Counted from the first letter of the stretch, positions 1 through 10,112 are shown. The stretch is 64,000 nucleotides of DNA from Oligoflexia bacterium (GCA_023701205.1 JAMPXJ010000010.1:1-64000), one strand, 5' to 3'. Numbers and translations are program-made. Notes: generated from the sequence alone by a model not told the origin.

Positions 1-125
1 CGATGGCGCTCCGGAACGCGCTTCCCGAGTTTCTCGCGACCAGTGCGGAGGCGCATCCTCTCGCGAAATTCCTCCGCGCGCGCATCGATCTCAACAGATA
101 TGAGGGCTTCCGCATCGCTGGATAG
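1..125 (+). CDS. 3' end of an unidentified gene (partial)
   Basis: An open frame runs in from the left edge (codons in frame from base 3) and stops at TAG 123-125. Its last residues end in RIDLNRYEGFRIAG. Third codon positions are mostly G or C, as in the confident genes of this window, which supports real coding. There is too little sequence to assign a family. The next gene starts 35 bases downstream on the same strand behind its own Shine-Dalgarno sequence. The upstream extent is unknown. Confidence 0.5.
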   Translation, partial: MALRNALPEFLATSAEAHPLAKFLRARIDLNRYEGFRIAG

Positions 126-160
126 GCGCGAATGCGGTACTCTCAATAAGGAGCTTTCAG

Positions 161-994
161 ATGAAAACGATGGGCCTCTTCGCAATCGGTATCATGCTTT
201 CAGCGCCTGCATTTGCTGGTGGAATCATCGGTGGCGGAGGCGAGATACTCCCTGGAGCTCGGGTGAGCGCCGACACAGTACTTGATATCGTAAATCGAGA
301 AGTCAAGCCAACGGCGCTGGCATATCTCAACTACTTAGACCAAATAGACCACCCAAGCCTGCACCGCTCCATGCTACGGGACAAAATCCCACAGCTTGCA
401 GATTTGCTACGCCATGTAGCCATCAGAGCACCACACACGGGAGCCTGCCTGGACCCCCGGCGCCAAACTGAGGCCGATGCGAGCGCGACTTTGGCTGAAG
501 GTAGCGGAGTTATCTGTTTTTCAGTCGAGAGAATTATCGGAAAGGTTTCAGCCTCGACAGTATCGGTCCAGCTTTTGGCGCTCGGCGTTCATGAGGTCAC
601 CCATCTTCTCGGCTTTGATGAGGCAGCTTCCTATGATTTCCAAAACTTGGCACTTCTGGATTTTTCCGCGATTGGAGTTTATTCGGCCCGACAGCTTCTG
701 AACAAATCGTTCAATACACTGTCGTCGTTATTGGGAATGCTCGATGACGGCATCGCCTCGAGCTCATTGAATCACGTCAATCTTGCAAGAATTCAAATCC
801 TGTCTGATTCACTGACGCCACCTTTCCTTACCCTTCCATTTCAGCCGTTGTCGCAATGGAACTTCAAACAAGTCGAGGTTCTCCATTCAGTTCAAAGAGA
901 CCTTGGAGAAATTCGGGCTGACAAGATGGGGGTCCCGTTGCTTCGGTCACTTCGCAGCCGAATCGCAGACCTTCAAGCCGAGACCCTTTGGTGA
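161..994 (+). CDS. Secreted protein with metzincin-like HEXXH motif
   Basis: 277 residues. The N-terminus is a typical Sec signal peptide (hydrophobic to about residue 18, ending APAFA), so the mature protein is exported. Residues 144-151 read HEVTHLLG, a zincin core HEXXHxxG, followed by FDE, so residue 154 (the third-ligand position of metzincins) is Glu, next to Asp153. This suggests a zinc-dependent peptidase, but I recognise no family. The start is set by AAGGAG about 7 bases before the ATG. Codon use is less GC-biased than in folD and its neighbours, so this pair of genes may be accessory. The next gene, a lipoprotein, follows after 55 bases on the same strand. Function is inferred from the motif alone. 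Confidence 0.7.
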   Translation: MKTMGLFAIGIMLSAPAFAGGIIGGGGEILPGARVSADTVLDIVNREVKPTALAYLNYLDQIDHPSLHRSMLRDKIPQLADLLRHVAIRAPHTGACLDPRRQTEADASATLAEGSGVICFSVERIIGKVSASTVSVQLLALGVHEVTHLLGFDEAASYDFQNLALLDFSAIGVYSARQLLNKSFNTLSSLLGMLDDGIASSSLNHVNLARIQILSDSLTPPFLTLPFQPLSQWNFKQVEVLHSVQRDLGEIRADKMGVPLLRSLRSRIADLQAETLW

Positions 995-1049
995 TCGGCA
1001 ACCTCAACGAGCCGTTAAGCGGTTAATAATGATAAAAGAAAGGAAATCT

Positions 1050-1580
1050 ATGAACTCTTTGAATGGATACGTGTATCTTCTGCTTTCTGGTGCCCTCATG
1101 CTGCAGGCATGTGGCCCAACGGCCGAGAGGCTAACGCAAACGGGCCGCCAGAGTGCCACGGATGAGGTTATCCCATTGGCTCCTGACTGCGCGGTAGGTC
1201 ACAAGGTAGGACGGATCACTGTCCGCGATGACGCGAACAATGTCGTATGTGCATCGGAAAATATACCGATTTCCGTCTTTCGGAAGTTCAGATGTCCGTC
1301 CGCCCGTCCAGCGTTCGAATGCGACTTCGGAACAGGAGAGAGCAGGAAAACCCTGTTGGCGTACCCTGGTGTCGTATTAGGGGAGGATTCAACTGAGTTC
1401 TATGCCATCTTGGGCCTGGCAGAAATGCAGGGTGATTATCGAATGATCCTGACGTGGGGAGACGAACAGAATGAACGAAGCTCAGATCCCGCCTCTGAAA
1501 CTGTACTCGAGCCCGCACTCCATTGGAAGTCCTTGGCTTCGGAGATCAACCTTCGCGCGAGTATCCAGTTCATCAAGTGA
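1050..1580 (+). CDS. Hypothetical lipoprotein
   Basis: 176 residues from the ATG at 1050, preceded by AAAGGAAA. The start of the protein is a lipoprotein signal ending in a lipobox (LMLQAC, then G), so Cys21 would be lipidated. The remainder is soluble, with four further cysteines that could form disulfides, and no domain I recognise. An in-frame extension upstream to 903 would bury the signal peptide, so I reject it. It follows the HEXXH protein with a short gap and shares its weaker GC bias. The two may be one transcription unit, ending at the hairpin just downstream. Confidence 0.65.
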   Translation: MNSLNGYVYLLLSGALMLQACGPTAERLTQTGRQSATDEVIPLAPDCAVGHKVGRITVRDDANNVVCASENIPISVFRKFRCPSARPAFECDFGTGESRKTLLAYPGVVLGEDSTEFYAILGLAEMQGDYRMILTWGDEQNERSSDPASETVLEPALHWKSLASEINLRASIQFIK

Positions 1581-1594
1581 TTGGGGCACAAGAT

Positions 1595-1634
1595 GAAAGG
1601 TGGCTATGGAGTTCCTATTCCCAGGCCACCTTTC
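1595..1634 (+). terminator. Hairpin after lipoprotein gene
   Basis: GAAAGGTGGC (1595-1604) and GCCACCTTTC (1625-1634) form a perfect 10-bp stem with a 20-base loop, 15 bases after the stop codon of the lipoprotein gene. There is no long T-run after the stem, so it may be a weak or factor-assisted terminator. I see no gene in the rest of the 255-base gap to folD. Confidence 0.45.
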
Positions 1635-1835
1635 GTTGAACCTCGAGGACGCTTGGCCACTTTCATGATGCTTCAGTCGTAAACATCGTTCAGTTTCGCC
1701 ACCCGCAGAGAGACCGGCTAAAATCCGTGAAGAATGCTCGGACTTGGCTGATCGCAAAGAATGGCTTGATGAAGCCCCGACATTGTTGATAGCAAACACG
1801 CCTTTTTTCCGCCCAAATCATGCTATAAAACCCCC

Positions 1836-2699
1836 ATGCTCCAACTCCAAGCCAAGCCCGTCGTCGAAGAGATCCAATCCAAGACCGCCGAGAAGACCAA
1901 GGCTTTCACCGCGAAGCACGGACGCAAGCCCAAGCTCACTGTCGTGCTCGTGGGCGAAAATCCGGCGAGCGTGATTTACACGCGAAAAAAGGGCGAAACC
2001 GCGATGAAGCTCGGCATGGAATCCGAGATCATCGCCTTTCCCTGGAGCGCGACTCCCGAGCAGGTGAGAGCCACGATCGATCGCCTGAACGGCGACGCGA
2101 ACGTCGACGGCATCCTGATCCAGCGCCCGCTGCCCCCTTCCTTCAAGGAAGAGGAGGTTCTCTACTGGGTTTCTCCCGAAAAGGATGTGGACGCCTTTCA
2201 TCCGATCAATGCGGGGCGGCTGATGTTGGGGCTACCTTCGTTCCAGCCTTGTACACCTGCCGGGGTTATGGAGATCCTCCGCCATTACAAAATCAATCCC
2301 AGCGGGAAGCTCGCCTGCGTGATCGGCCGAAGCTCGATCGTGGGCAAGCCCATGGCCGCGCTTCTGCTGCAGGCCAATGCCACAGTGCTCCACACGCACA
2401 GCAAGACGCCGGATCTCAAGGCGATCTGCCGCCAGGCCGATCTCGTGGTCGCCGCGATCGGTAAGCCCGAGGCAATTGACGCATCTTACATCAAAGAAGG
2501 CGCGGTCGTGATCGACGTCGGCATCAACCGCACCGAGAGCGGCAAAGTTGTCGGCGACGTCGCCTATGACGACGTGGCGCAAAAATGCTCGGCCATCACG
2601 CCCGTGCCCGGCGGAGTGGGCCCGATGACCATTGCGATCCTTCTCCAAAATACGATCTGGGCCGCCGAGCAGCGCGAGGCGCAGAAAGTATCTCGCTGA
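1836..2699 (+). CDS. folD: Methylenetetrahydrofolate dehydrogenase / cyclohydrolase FolD
   Basis: 287 residues, the normal length. FolD interconverts 5,10-methylene-, 5,10-methenyl- and 10-formyl-tetrahydrofolate in the cytoplasm. The catalytic Tyr48 and Lys52 lie in the YxxxK segment, followed by DGILIQRPLP (91-100), KDVDAFHP (116-123), PCTPAG (138-143) and the nucleotide-binding GRSSIVGKP (164-172). The C-terminus has TPVPGGVGPMT. Most homologues have Leu after the Gln in the QLPLP motif and Gly in DVDGFHP; here they are Arg and Ala. It precedes gcvT by 40 bases, which makes sense because the glycine cleavage system delivers methylene-THF, FolD's substrate. No clear Shine-Dalgarno is visible, and a TATAAA box ends 6 bases before the ATG. 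Confidence 0.96.
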   Translation: MLQLQAKPVVEEIQSKTAEKTKAFTAKHGRKPKLTVVLVGENPASVIYTRKKGETAMKLGMESEIIAFPWSATPEQVRATIDRLNGDANVDGILIQRPLPPSFKEEEVLYWVSPEKDVDAFHPINAGRLMLGLPSFQPCTPAGVMEILRHYKINPSGKLACVIGRSSIVGKPMAALLLQANATVLHTHSKTPDLKAICRQADLVVAAIGKPEAIDASYIKEGAVVIDVGINRTESGKVVGDVAYDDVAQKCSAITPVPGGVGPMTIAILLQNTIWAAEQREAQKVSR

Positions 2700-2739
2700 G
2701 CTTTACAACCCCGGCTCGCGGGGTGTAAACGCTTGGAAT

Positions 2740-3855
2740 ATGCTTAAAAGAACCGCGCTTTTCGAGGAACATCAGCGCCTGGGCGGACGCCTCATCGACT
2801 TCGGTGGCTGGGAGCTTCCGGTGCAGTACTCGGGCGTCATCGACGAACATCAGGCCTGCCGGACCGCGGCGGGGATTTTCGACGTCAGCCACATGGGCGA
2901 GGTCCACGTCGAAGGCCCGGATGCCGAGGCCTACCTCAACTACCTCGTTTCTAACAACGTCGCTAAGCTCGCCGACAGCCAGGCGCAGTACAGCGTGCTG
3001 TGCAACGAGCATGGCGGCCTCGTCGATGACCTCGTCATCTACCGCCGCGCGCGCGACCGCTTCCTCGTCGTGGTGAACGCCAGCAACACTGACAAGGACT
3101 TCGCCCACATGGTGAAGATCCAAAAGCAGTTCCAGGGCGGCAAAGCCCGCGTGAGCGTCACCAACGAGAGCGCTAGGTACTCGCAAATCGCCGTGCAGGG
3201 CCCGAAGGCCGCCGAGATCGTCCAGAAGATCACGAAAACGCCGCTCGCGGCGATCAAGACCTACTGGTTTGCCGAAGGCACGGTCTTGGGCTCGATTCCG
3301 GCTGTTTTGGGTCGCACCGGCTACACCGGCGAAGATGGCTTTGAAATCTACGTGCCCTGGGAAAAGGGTCCCGAAGTCTGGCGCGCGCTCGTGGAGGCCG
3401 GTCAGCCGCTTGGGATGAAACCCTGCGGTCTCGGCGCGCGCGACACGCTCCGGCTTGAGATGAAATATCCGCTCTACGGCCATGAGCTCACTGATGAGAC
3501 CAATCCTCTCGAGGCGGGCGCGGGCTGGGTGGTGAAGCTCGATAAAGGCGATTTCGTCGGAAAGACGCCCATCGTTCAGGCGAAAGAGGCCGGCCTCAAG
3601 CGCAAGCTCGTTGGGCTGCGCCTGCTGGATCGCGGAATTCCGCGCCAGGGTTACGCGGTTTACTCCGGGGATGGCGCGATCCGCATCGGCGAGATCACGA
3701 GCGGCACGCAGTCGCCCTCGACCAAGCAGGCGATCGGTATCGCGTACGTGACGATTCCGAACTCGGCCGAAGGCACGAAGCTGACCGTCGACATCCGCGG
3801 CCAGAAAGTGGCCGCTGAAGTGATCCCCACGCCTTTTTACAAAAGACCTTACTAA
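2740..3855 (+). CDS. gcvT: Glycine cleavage system T protein (aminomethyltransferase)
   Basis: 371 residues. It transfers the aminomethyl carbon from the lipoyl arm of GcvH to tetrahydrofolate, releasing ammonia. Family landmarks are FGGWELPVQY near residue 21, FDVSHMG at 47-53, and GGLVDDLVIY, in which Asp96 and Asp97 lie at the catalytic aspartate of the family. The C-terminal half contains GRTGYTGEDGFEIYV and the GARDTLRLE block. The start at 2740 gives the usual LKRTALFEEH beginning; an upstream in-frame extension would overlap the end of folD and is not conserved in character. gcvH follows after 12 bases. Confidence 0.96.
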   Translation: MLKRTALFEEHQRLGGRLIDFGGWELPVQYSGVIDEHQACRTAAGIFDVSHMGEVHVEGPDAEAYLNYLVSNNVAKLADSQAQYSVLCNEHGGLVDDLVIYRRARDRFLVVVNASNTDKDFAHMVKIQKQFQGGKARVSVTNESARYSQIAVQGPKAAEIVQKITKTPLAAIKTYWFAEGTVLGSIPAVLGRTGYTGEDGFEIYVPWEKGPEVWRALVEAGQPLGMKPCGLGARDTLRLEMKYPLYGHELTDETNPLEAGAGWVVKLDKGDFVGKTPIVQAKEAGLKRKLVGLRLLDRGIPRQGYAVYSGDGAIRIGEITSGTQSPSTKQAIGIAYVTIPNSAEGTKLTVDIRGQKVAAEVIPTPFYKRPY

Positions 3856-3867
3856 GAGGAGATTCCC

Positions 3868-4254
3868 ATGAGCTTCCCGACTGAACTGAAATACACCAAA
3901 GATCACGAATGGGCCAAAGTTGACGGCAAGACGATCACGATCGGCATCACCGATCACGCGCAGAAGGCCCTCGGCGACATCGTGTACGTCGAGCTCCCCG
4001 CCGTCGGGCGTACGCTCAAGAAACACGAGACCTTCGGCGTCGTCGAGAGCATCAAGGCGGTCTCGGACCTTTACTCCCCGGTCGCTGGCAAGGTTCTCGA
4101 GGTCAACAGCAGCCTCACCGATGAGCCGGCCCGCATCAACCAGGATCCGCACAAAGGCGCCTGGATGATCAAGCTCGAGCTCACGGATCCCGCCTCGGCC
4201 ACTGACCTGATGGACGCCGCGGCTTATACCGCTTACGTCGCTTCGCTCAAGTAA
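3868..4254 (+). CDS. gcvH: Glycine cleavage system H protein (lipoyl carrier)
   Basis: 128 residues. It shuttles the aminomethyl group between GcvP and GcvT on a lipoylated lysine. That lysine is Lys63 in ESIKAVSDLYSP, the standard modification context. The N-terminus (FPTELKYTKDHEWAKV) is typical. A strong AGGAG sits 7 bases before the ATG. It is the last gene of the folD-gcvT-gcvH unit and its 3' end overlaps a hairpin shared with the convergent gene. Lipoate ligase and the L protein are not in this window. Confidence 0.96.
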   Translation: MSFPTELKYTKDHEWAKVDGKTITIGITDHAQKALGDIVYVELPAVGRTLKKHETFGVVESIKAVSDLYSPVAGKVLEVNSSLTDEPARINQDPHKGAWMIKLELTDPASATDLMDAAAYTAYVASLK

Positions 4255-4262
4255 GCGAAGCG
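4239..4262. terminator. Hairpin between convergent gcvH and SBP gene
   Basis: CGCTTCGCT (4239-4247) and AGCGAAGCG (4254-4262) form a perfect 9-bp stem with a 6-base loop. It spans the gcvH stop codon and ends 4 bases before the stop codon of the convergent gene. There is no T-tract in either direction. The position suits a bidirectional terminator, but the call rests on geometry only. Confidence 0.4.
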
Positions 4263-4266
4263 CGGC

Positions 4267-5541
4267 TCATTCCAGCTCGGTGGATTTCCCCGCGGCTTTG
4301 CGGATCGCGTTCCATTCCTCACGCGGAATGAACGCATCCTCGCCTTTCAGGGAGCCCAAGATCTCGAAATATTCCTGCTTGAAGCGGCTCTTTTTCACGT
4401 CAGCCGCCTTGCGCCCGCGCACCGCATAGACTGTCTGGATCGACTGGTGATCCCACTTGCGCCAGTACTGCTTGTCCTTCAGCAAGGTATACTCGTGCCC
4501 TTCGAGCGCTGCCACGATCGCCGGCCCCTCGAAGCTGCGCGCGCGCTCGGCTGCCGCCTTGTATTCGTAAAGGATCGTGTATGCCGAGGCGCCCGAGGTG
4601 TCCGGCAATCGCTGGTGCCTTTGGGAGAATTTCTCGACGAACTTCTTGCCGACCGCCGAATCCGTAAGCCAAGGCACCTGCGCGGTCCAGGGAATCGCGC
4701 CAACGATCCCCTCCATCCCCTCCGGTCCCACGCCTTCGGCCATACCCAAGGTGAGGTTCGGAACGATGATCTGAAGCTTCCCGTTCATCCCCTGCTTGCG
4801 CACCTCTTTGAGGGCCTGAACCATGTCCTCGCCGAAGAGCACCAGGACCAGGACGTCCGGATTGGCGGCTTTGGCCGCGGCGATCGCATCGGCGAAATCC
4901 TTTTTCGAAGCCTTCGGAAAAGGCGTGTAAACCCTCCGATGCTCGAGGACATTCTCGGTTTTCGAGATTTTCCGGATCGACTTCTCCGTCGTATAGCCCC
5001 AGGTGTACCGCGCGGTCACGTAATGGAATTTCCGCCCGTTGAATTTACGGAGATACTCCCCGAGCGCTCTCGCTCCCGCATAGGAGTCGTAACACTCACG
5101 GAAAACATATTTGCGCCCATCGACACCCGTGGTTTCGGTGGAGTAGGTCAAGGTCCCGAAGAACGGGATGCGCCGATCGCTGGCGACCTTCCCGACGGCG
5201 ATCGCGACAGTACTCGCCGAGCCTCCGAAGATCATCTTCACTCCGTCCTTTTCGATCATACGGGTGGCATTGTCGATGGAAACCGAGGCGTTCGACTGCG
5301 AGTCTGCGATCACGAGCTCCACCGGTCTGCCGAGGATCCCGCCCGCGGCATTGATTTCCTCGACCGCCATCTGGCTGGCCTGGAGCTGATCCAGGCCCTG
5401 CGCCGCATAGGGCCCGGTGCGTGGATAGTTGAAGCCGATCTTCACCGGCTCCGCTCCGAACGAGTTCCACGTACTGCCGGCCCAAGCGAGCGCGGCGAAA
5501 AGAATGGCTGCTGTCTTCATCATCGGCCCCCGAGCGCTCAT
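4267..5541 (-). CDS. ABC-type periplasmic substrate-binding protein (LivJ-like)
   Basis: 424 residues with a signal peptide cut near residue 29, followed by VKIGFNYPRTGPYAAQG, the opening of periplasmic binding proteins of the branched-chain amino acid/amide type (Peripla_BP_6). Other family marks are EEINAAGGILGRPVELVIAD and FGGSASTVAIAVGKVA. The ligand cannot be read from sequence. No permease or ATPase gene is nearby, so it is an orphan here: either the transporter is elsewhere or the protein works as a sensor. It lies 40 bases downstream of the flippase gene on the same strand, probably as the last gene of the gcvP unit. An alternative start is the MM pair at residues 7-8. Confidence 0.85.
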   Translation of the reverse strand: MSARGPMMKTAAILFAALAWAGSTWNSFGAEPVKIGFNYPRTGPYAAQGLDQLQASQMAVEEINAAGGILGRPVELVIADSQSNASVSIDNATRMIEKDGVKMIFGGSASTVAIAVGKVASDRRIPFFGTLTYSTETTGVDGRKYVFRECYDSYAGARALGEYLRKFNGRKFHYVTARYTWGYTTEKSIRKISKTENVLEHRRVYTPFPKASKKDFADAIAAAKAANPDVLVLVLFGEDMVQALKEVRKQGMNGKLQIIVPNLTLGMAEGVGPEGMEGIVGAIPWTAQVPWLTDSAVGKKFVEKFSQRHQRLPDTSGASAYTILYEYKAAAERARSFEGPAIVAALEGHEYTLLKDKQYWRKWDHQSIQTVYAVRGRKAADVKKSRFKQEYFEILGSLKGEDAFIPREEWNAIRKAAGKSTELE

Positions 5542-5581
5542 TCTACCCCGGTTCCTGATGGAGACAACGCTAAGTTACTTG

Positions 5582-7120
5582 CTATCGACGCAGAGAATCC
5601 CGGAGCCGCGTGCGCCACGCATCCTTTATCGCGCCACGCGGAAGGAGCACCCAGGCCGAACCCACGAAAGCCGTCGCCCACAAGGGGATTTCCGCAATCA
5701 CCCACCAGCCGGGGGCATAGCTTCGAGCCGCCAATATCAAGAGCGCCGCGTAAGGTATGGCCAGGGCCATGGGATAAAGAAGGGCGCTCAGCAGCGGCTT
5801 CAGCGGTGTCCCGAAGACTTTTCTCAGCAGAAGTGGCGTCCGCCAGGCGCTCACAACGACGTAGGAAACGAGCGTGCCCAGGAGCGGGCCGATGATTCCC
5901 GCCGTTTTCGTAAACAGGACGCTCGCACCGAGGTTGAGGACGGCCCAGGCGATCCAGGTCGGAATGAGCCTCCCCACCTTTCCGGTACCCGAGAAACACC
6001 ACACCCAGAACGAGATCACTGCGAGGAGTCCCGCGTTGAGGGCGGCGACAAAGCTCACCCCATCTCCCGCGTAACGCGAGCTTCCAACCCAGAGCGCGAC
6101 GAACTCGCCATTTCGGATCGCGATGGGCAGGAAGGCGGCGAAAGCCAGGACGGCGATGATGCCCGTGATCTCGACGAGCTTCTCGTTGAACTTCCGGAGA
6201 TCCCCACGCGCGTGGATCTCCGCCATCGCCGCCCAGCTCGCGTTGCCCACGCCCTGGAGCAGTCCTTGCGCGATCTGGATGATCCGTGTCGAAACGACGA
6301 ACGGAACCACCTGGCGCGCCTCCAGGAAATAGGCGATCAGAAGCGTGTCCGTAAGCAAGCTGACCCTGCCGGCCGCGTCGAAGATCAGGACATCCCGATT
6401 CATCTTGCGAAGTGCCTGGCCTTCGGGCGACCCCAGTCGTGCCTGCCCAACCGCTTCGGAGAGGCCGGGCTGGGCACGCCGCCAGAACAGCGCGAGCGCG
6501 ACGGGCATGGGCGCGAGCGCGAGGACCGTGGCTAAAGCCTGTCCCCGGATCCCGAACCCGAAGAAAGCGAAAAGTACGGTCAACCCCGTCATGAGAAGCG
6601 ACTGGATGCTCAAAAGCCCGTGTACCCGATAGGACTGCTGGCTCGCTTCGGTCACCAGCCGGAACGGAGTCAACGGAACCCAAAGCAGCTGCAGCAGCAG
6701 AAGCGCGGCCCCTGCTCGCAGATCCGCCGCGTCCTCGCGCGGCACCTTCACCAGCGACGGACTCGCAAGTACGAAAATGGCCCCGAACGCGAGCATTCCG
6801 AGGGCTACCCAGCCATAGGCGCGAATCCCCGTCCCGAGGATGCGTACGAGACCGCTGCGATCCCCCTTGCCCCACTCGCGCGCCAGGAGCGCGAGCAGCG
6901 CCCCACCAAGGCCCAGCTCCAGGAGATGGAGATAGCCAAACCAGTCCAGGAGCGCCCGAAAAGCGCCGTAACGGACCTCCCCGAGCTCACGGATCAGGAT
7001 CGGCGTCACCACCAGCCCGATTACGAGCGTAAGGCCCGTGTACAGCACCGAGGTCAGGTAGTTTCGCAGAGTCCTTTTCGTGCGCAAGCGACCCGGGCGG
7101 CTTTCAGGAGTACTCGTCAA
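5582..7120 (-). CDS. MOP-superfamily polysaccharide / lipid-linked sugar flippase
   Basis: 512 residues, almost entirely hydrophobic helices: about 12-14 membrane spans beginning at [22 protein letters not shown] near residue 22. The composition and the early [18 protein letters not shown] segment fit Wzx/MurJ-like polysaccharide flippases (polysaccharide biosynthesis protein family), which move lipid-linked oligosaccharides across the inner membrane. The start is a TTG that overlaps the end of gcvP by 17 bases; the next in-frame ATG would delete the first membrane helices. No glycosyltransferase genes flank it, so the substrate is unknown. Confidence 0.75.
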   Translation of the reverse strand: MTSTPESRPGRLRTKRTLRNYLTSVLYTGLTLVIGLVVTPILIRELGEVRYGAFRALLDWFGYLHLLELGLGGALLALLAREWGKGDRSGLVRILGTGIRAYGWVALGMLAFGAIFVLASPSLVKVPREDAADLRAGAALLLLQLLWVPLTPFRLVTEASQQSYRVHGLLSIQSLLMTGLTVLFAFFGFGIRGQALATVLALAPMPVALALFWRRAQPGLSEAVGQARLGSPEGQALRKMNRDVLIFDAAGRVSLLTDTLLIAYFLEARQVVPFVVSTRIIQIAQGLLQGVGNASWAAMAEIHARGDLRKFNEKLVEITGIIAVLAFAAFLPIAIRNGEFVALWVGSSRYAGDGVSFVAALNAGLLAVISFWVWCFSGTGKVGRLIPTWIAWAVLNLGASVLFTKTAGIIGPLLGTLVSYVVVSAWRTPLLLRKVFGTPLKPLLSALLYPMALAIPYAALLILAARSYAPGWWVIAEIPLWATAFVGSAWVLLPRGAIKDAWRTRLRDSLRR

Positions 7121-10001
7121 TCGAAGGGCAGGCGCAAATCAGGTTGCGGTCACCCAAGACGTTGTTGATCCTGCCGACCGCGGGCCAGAACTTGAATTCG
7201 CGCGTGGACTGCGCCGGGAAGAGGGCCCTCTCCCTGGAGTAAGGGCGGTTCCACTCGGCCCTCATCGCCTGGTCGGCCGTATGCGGGGCGTTCTTGAGCA
7301 GATTGTTCTGGCGATCCGCCTTGCCCGTTTCCACCTCGGCGATCTCCTCTCGGATGGAGATCATCGCCTCGCAGAAACGGTCGAGCTCGCGCAACGACTC
7401 GCTTTCGGTGGGCTCGACCATGAGCGTGCCGGGGACGGGGAACGAGATCGTCGGCGCATGGAAGCCGTAATCCATGAGGCGCTTGGCGATGTCCTCCACC
7501 TCGATACCTGTCCTATCCTTGAGCTGCCGCACGTCGAAGATGCACTCGTGAGCGACCCTGCCGTTCAAGCCTTTGTAAAGCACGGGATAGTGGCTCTCGA
7601 GCTTCTGGACGAGATAGTTAGCGTTAAGAATCGCCGTCTGCGTCGCCGTCGTCAGACCCTGCGGCCCCATGAGGCGGATATACATCCAGGAGATCGGCAG
7701 AATGCTCGCGCTGCCCCAGGCGGCGGCCGAGACCGGCCCCACCGCCTTCGCGTTTTCGGCGCGTTTCAGCGGGTGCGCCGGAAGGAACGGCGTCAGATGT
7801 GCCTTAACCGCGATCGGCCCGACACCGGGCCCCCCGCCCCCGTGCGGAATGCAGAAGGTCTTGTGAAGGTTCAGGTGGCAGACGTCCGGACCGAAGTCGC
7901 CGGGCCGGCACAAGCCGACCTGCGCGTTCATGTTCGCGCCGTCCATGTAGACTTGCCCGCCGTTCTGGTGAACGATTTCGCAGATCTCCGTGATCGCCTC
8001 CTCGAACACGCCGTGCGTGGACGGGTAGGTCACCATCAGGACCGAGAGGTTCTTCGCGTGCTCGCTGGCCTTGGCGCGCAGGTCGTTGACATCGATATTT
8101 CCATTGGAATCGCACTCGACCACGATCACGTTCATTCCGGCCAGGGCCGCGCTCGCCGGGTTGGTTCCGTGAGCCGAGCGGGGAATCAGGCAGATGTCGC
8201 GATGCCCTTCACCGCGGCTTTCATGGTACTTCCGCACCACGAGAAGACCCGCGTACTCCCCCTGCGAGCCGGCATTGGGCTGCAGCGAGACGCCATGGAA
8301 TCCCGTGATCTCGGCAAGCATTCCCTCGAGCTGCCGGAAAAGGGTCTGATAGCCCTTCGCCTGAGCTTCCGGGACGAACGGATGGAGCTTGGCGAACTCG
8401 GGCCAGGTGATGGGGAACATCTCCGCCGTCGCGTTCAGCTTCATCGTGCAGGAACCGAGCGGAATCATGGAGCTCGTCAGCGAGAGGTCGCGCGACTCGA
8501 GCCGCCGGATGTACCGGAGCATCTCCGTCTCGGAGCCATAACTGTTGAATACCCGGTGGCTCAGGTAATCGCTCTTGCGGGTGAAAGGCTCGCCGAACGC
8601 GAGCGCGGCCTCGCTCACGAGTCCCTCGACGTTGGCGATATCGAGCTGCTTGCCCTTGGCCTTGGCGAAGATCGCTACGAGGTCCTGCAGATCCTTGAGC
8701 GTCACGGTCTCATCGAACGCGACGGAGACGCTGTCTTTCTCCGTCGTGCGCAGATTGATTCGCCGTGCTTCGGCCTCGGAAACAATCGCCGCGCGTTCGC
8801 CAGCGTCCGCGAAGATCCGCACTGTATCGAAGAACGGCTTTGGGGGCGTCCGATACCCGAGCTTGCGCAGGGCCTCGTTGAACGCCACGGCAAGAAGATG
8901 CACGCGTCCCGCGATGCGCTTGAGGCCCTCCGGACCGTGATAGGTCGCATACATTCCCGCGATCACCGCGAGCAGGACCTGCGCCGTGCAGATGTTGCTC
9001 GTCGCCTTGTCGCGCCGGATATGCTGTTCGCGGGTTTGAAGCGCCAGGCGGGTGGCAAGCTTGCCGTCGACATCCTTCGAGACGCCGATGATCCTGCCGG
9101 GCATCAGGCGCTTGTACGCGTCGCGCGTCGAAAAATAAGCCGCATGCGGCCCCCCGTAGCCCATTGGCACGCCGAAACGCTGCGTGCTGCCTACGGCGAT
9201 ATCCGCTCCGAACTCGCCCGGAGGCGTCAGCACGGCGAGCGCCAGCAGATCCGCCGCCACGACCAGGAGGGCGTCAGCCGCGTGTGTCTTCTCTGCGAGC
9301 GAGCGATAATCCTGGATCGAGCCGTGCGTATCGGGATACTGGACGAGAACGCCGCAGATCGGCTTCGAGAGATCGAAGGTTTCGTGGTTGCCGACGACCA
9401 CCTGGATGCCAAGCGCCTCCGCTCGCGTCCGGACGACTTCGATCGTCTGCGGATGACAGCTCTCTGAAACCAGGAAAGCGCGCGCGGAATCGCGACCCTT
9501 GATCGAGAAGCACAGATTCATGGCTTCGGCGGCCGCCGTTCCTTCGTCGAGCAGCGAGGCGTTCGCGACTTCGAGCCCGGTCAGGTCGATGACCATCGTC
9601 TGGTAGTTCAGAAGCGCCTCGAGGCGCCCCTGGGAGATCTCGGCCTGATAAGGCGTGTACTGGGTATACCAACCGGGATTTTCCAGGATGTTGCGCTGAA
9701 TGACCGGCGGAGTGATGCAATCCGAATATCCCATTCCGATATAGGACCGGTACAGCTGGTTCTCGCTCGCGATGCGCTTGAGCTCGGCGAGCAGCTCCGC
9801 TTCGCTCGCGGCCGGGGGGAGATCGAGCTCCTTTTTCGCGCGGATTTTCTTCGGAACCGCTTGCGCGGAAAGCTCGTCAAGGGACGAAACACCCAGGACC
9901 CGGAGCATCGAGCCCCGTTCATCGGCGTTTGGACCGATGTGCCGCGGCAGAAAAGAGTCCTTGTAGTCAGGTCGCTCCAGCCAACGAGAGAGAGTCGTCA
10001 T
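7104..10001 (-). CDS. gcvP: Glycine dehydrogenase (decarboxylating), P protein
   Basis: 965 residues: the single-chain form in which both halves are fused. It decarboxylates glycine using pyridoxal phosphate and loads the remaining aminomethyl group on GcvH. The start contains the conserved FLPRHIGP, and the C-terminal half has [19 protein letters not shown], where Lys714 is the predicted PLP Schiff-base lysine. It is encoded convergently to folD-gcvTH, separated from them by two unrelated genes, so expression of P and of T/H is not in one transcript. Its stop overlaps the start of the flippase gene. No convincing Shine-Dalgarno precedes the ATG. Confidence 0.97.
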   Translation of the reverse strand: MTTLSRWLERPDYKDSFLPRHIGPNADERGSMLRVLGVSSLDELSAQAVPKKIRAKKELDLPPAASEAELLAELKRIASENQLYRSYIGMGYSDCITPPVIQRNILENPGWYTQYTPYQAEISQGRLEALLNYQTMVIDLTGLEVANASLLDEGTAAAEAMNLCFSIKGRDSARAFLVSESCHPQTIEVVRTRAEALGIQVVVGNHETFDLSKPICGVLVQYPDTHGSIQDYRSLAEKTHAADALLVVAADLLALAVLTPPGEFGADIAVGSTQRFGVPMGYGGPHAAYFSTRDAYKRLMPGRIIGVSKDVDGKLATRLALQTREQHIRRDKATSNICTAQVLLAVIAGMYATYHGPEGLKRIAGRVHLLAVAFNEALRKLGYRTPPKPFFDTVRIFADAGERAAIVSEAEARRINLRTTEKDSVSVAFDETVTLKDLQDLVAIFAKAKGKQLDIANVEGLVSEAALAFGEPFTRKSDYLSHRVFNSYGSETEMLRYIRRLESRDLSLTSSMIPLGSCTMKLNATAEMFPITWPEFAKLHPFVPEAQAKGYQTLFRQLEGMLAEITGFHGVSLQPNAGSQGEYAGLLVVRKYHESRGEGHRDICLIPRSAHGTNPASAALAGMNVIVVECDSNGNIDVNDLRAKASEHAKNLSVLMVTYPSTHGVFEEAITEICEIVHQNGGQVYMDGANMNAQVGLCRPGDFGPDVCHLNLHKTFCIPHGGGGPGVGPIAVKAHLTPFLPAHPLKRAENAKAVGPVSAAAWGSASILPISWMYIRLMGPQGLTTATQTAILNANYLVQKLESHYPVLYKGLNGRVAHECIFDVRQLKDRTGIEVEDIAKRLMDYGFHAPTISFPVPGTLMVEPTESESLRELDRFCEAMISIREEIAEVETGKADRQNNLLKNAPHTADQAMRAEWNRPYSRERALFPAQSTREFKFWPAVGRINNVLGDRNLICACPSIDEYS

Positions 10002-10112
10002 AGATAAGAGAGCTTTATCAAGCCTTTCATACTTACAAAAGCCTTGACTTATTTTTTCTCCGCCGGGCCTTGTCGCCCACCGGCCAAGGGATTATGGTGG
10101 CGGTTCCGAATT

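Noticed and set aside
2596..4152. A 518-codon minus-strand frame antisense to gcvT and gcvH
   Set aside because: Fully explained by the two conserved genes on the plus strand.
7080..9467. A 795-codon plus-strand frame antisense to gcvP
   Set aside because: Shadow of gcvP; Arg/His/Asp-rich composition typical of antisense translation and no recognisable motif.
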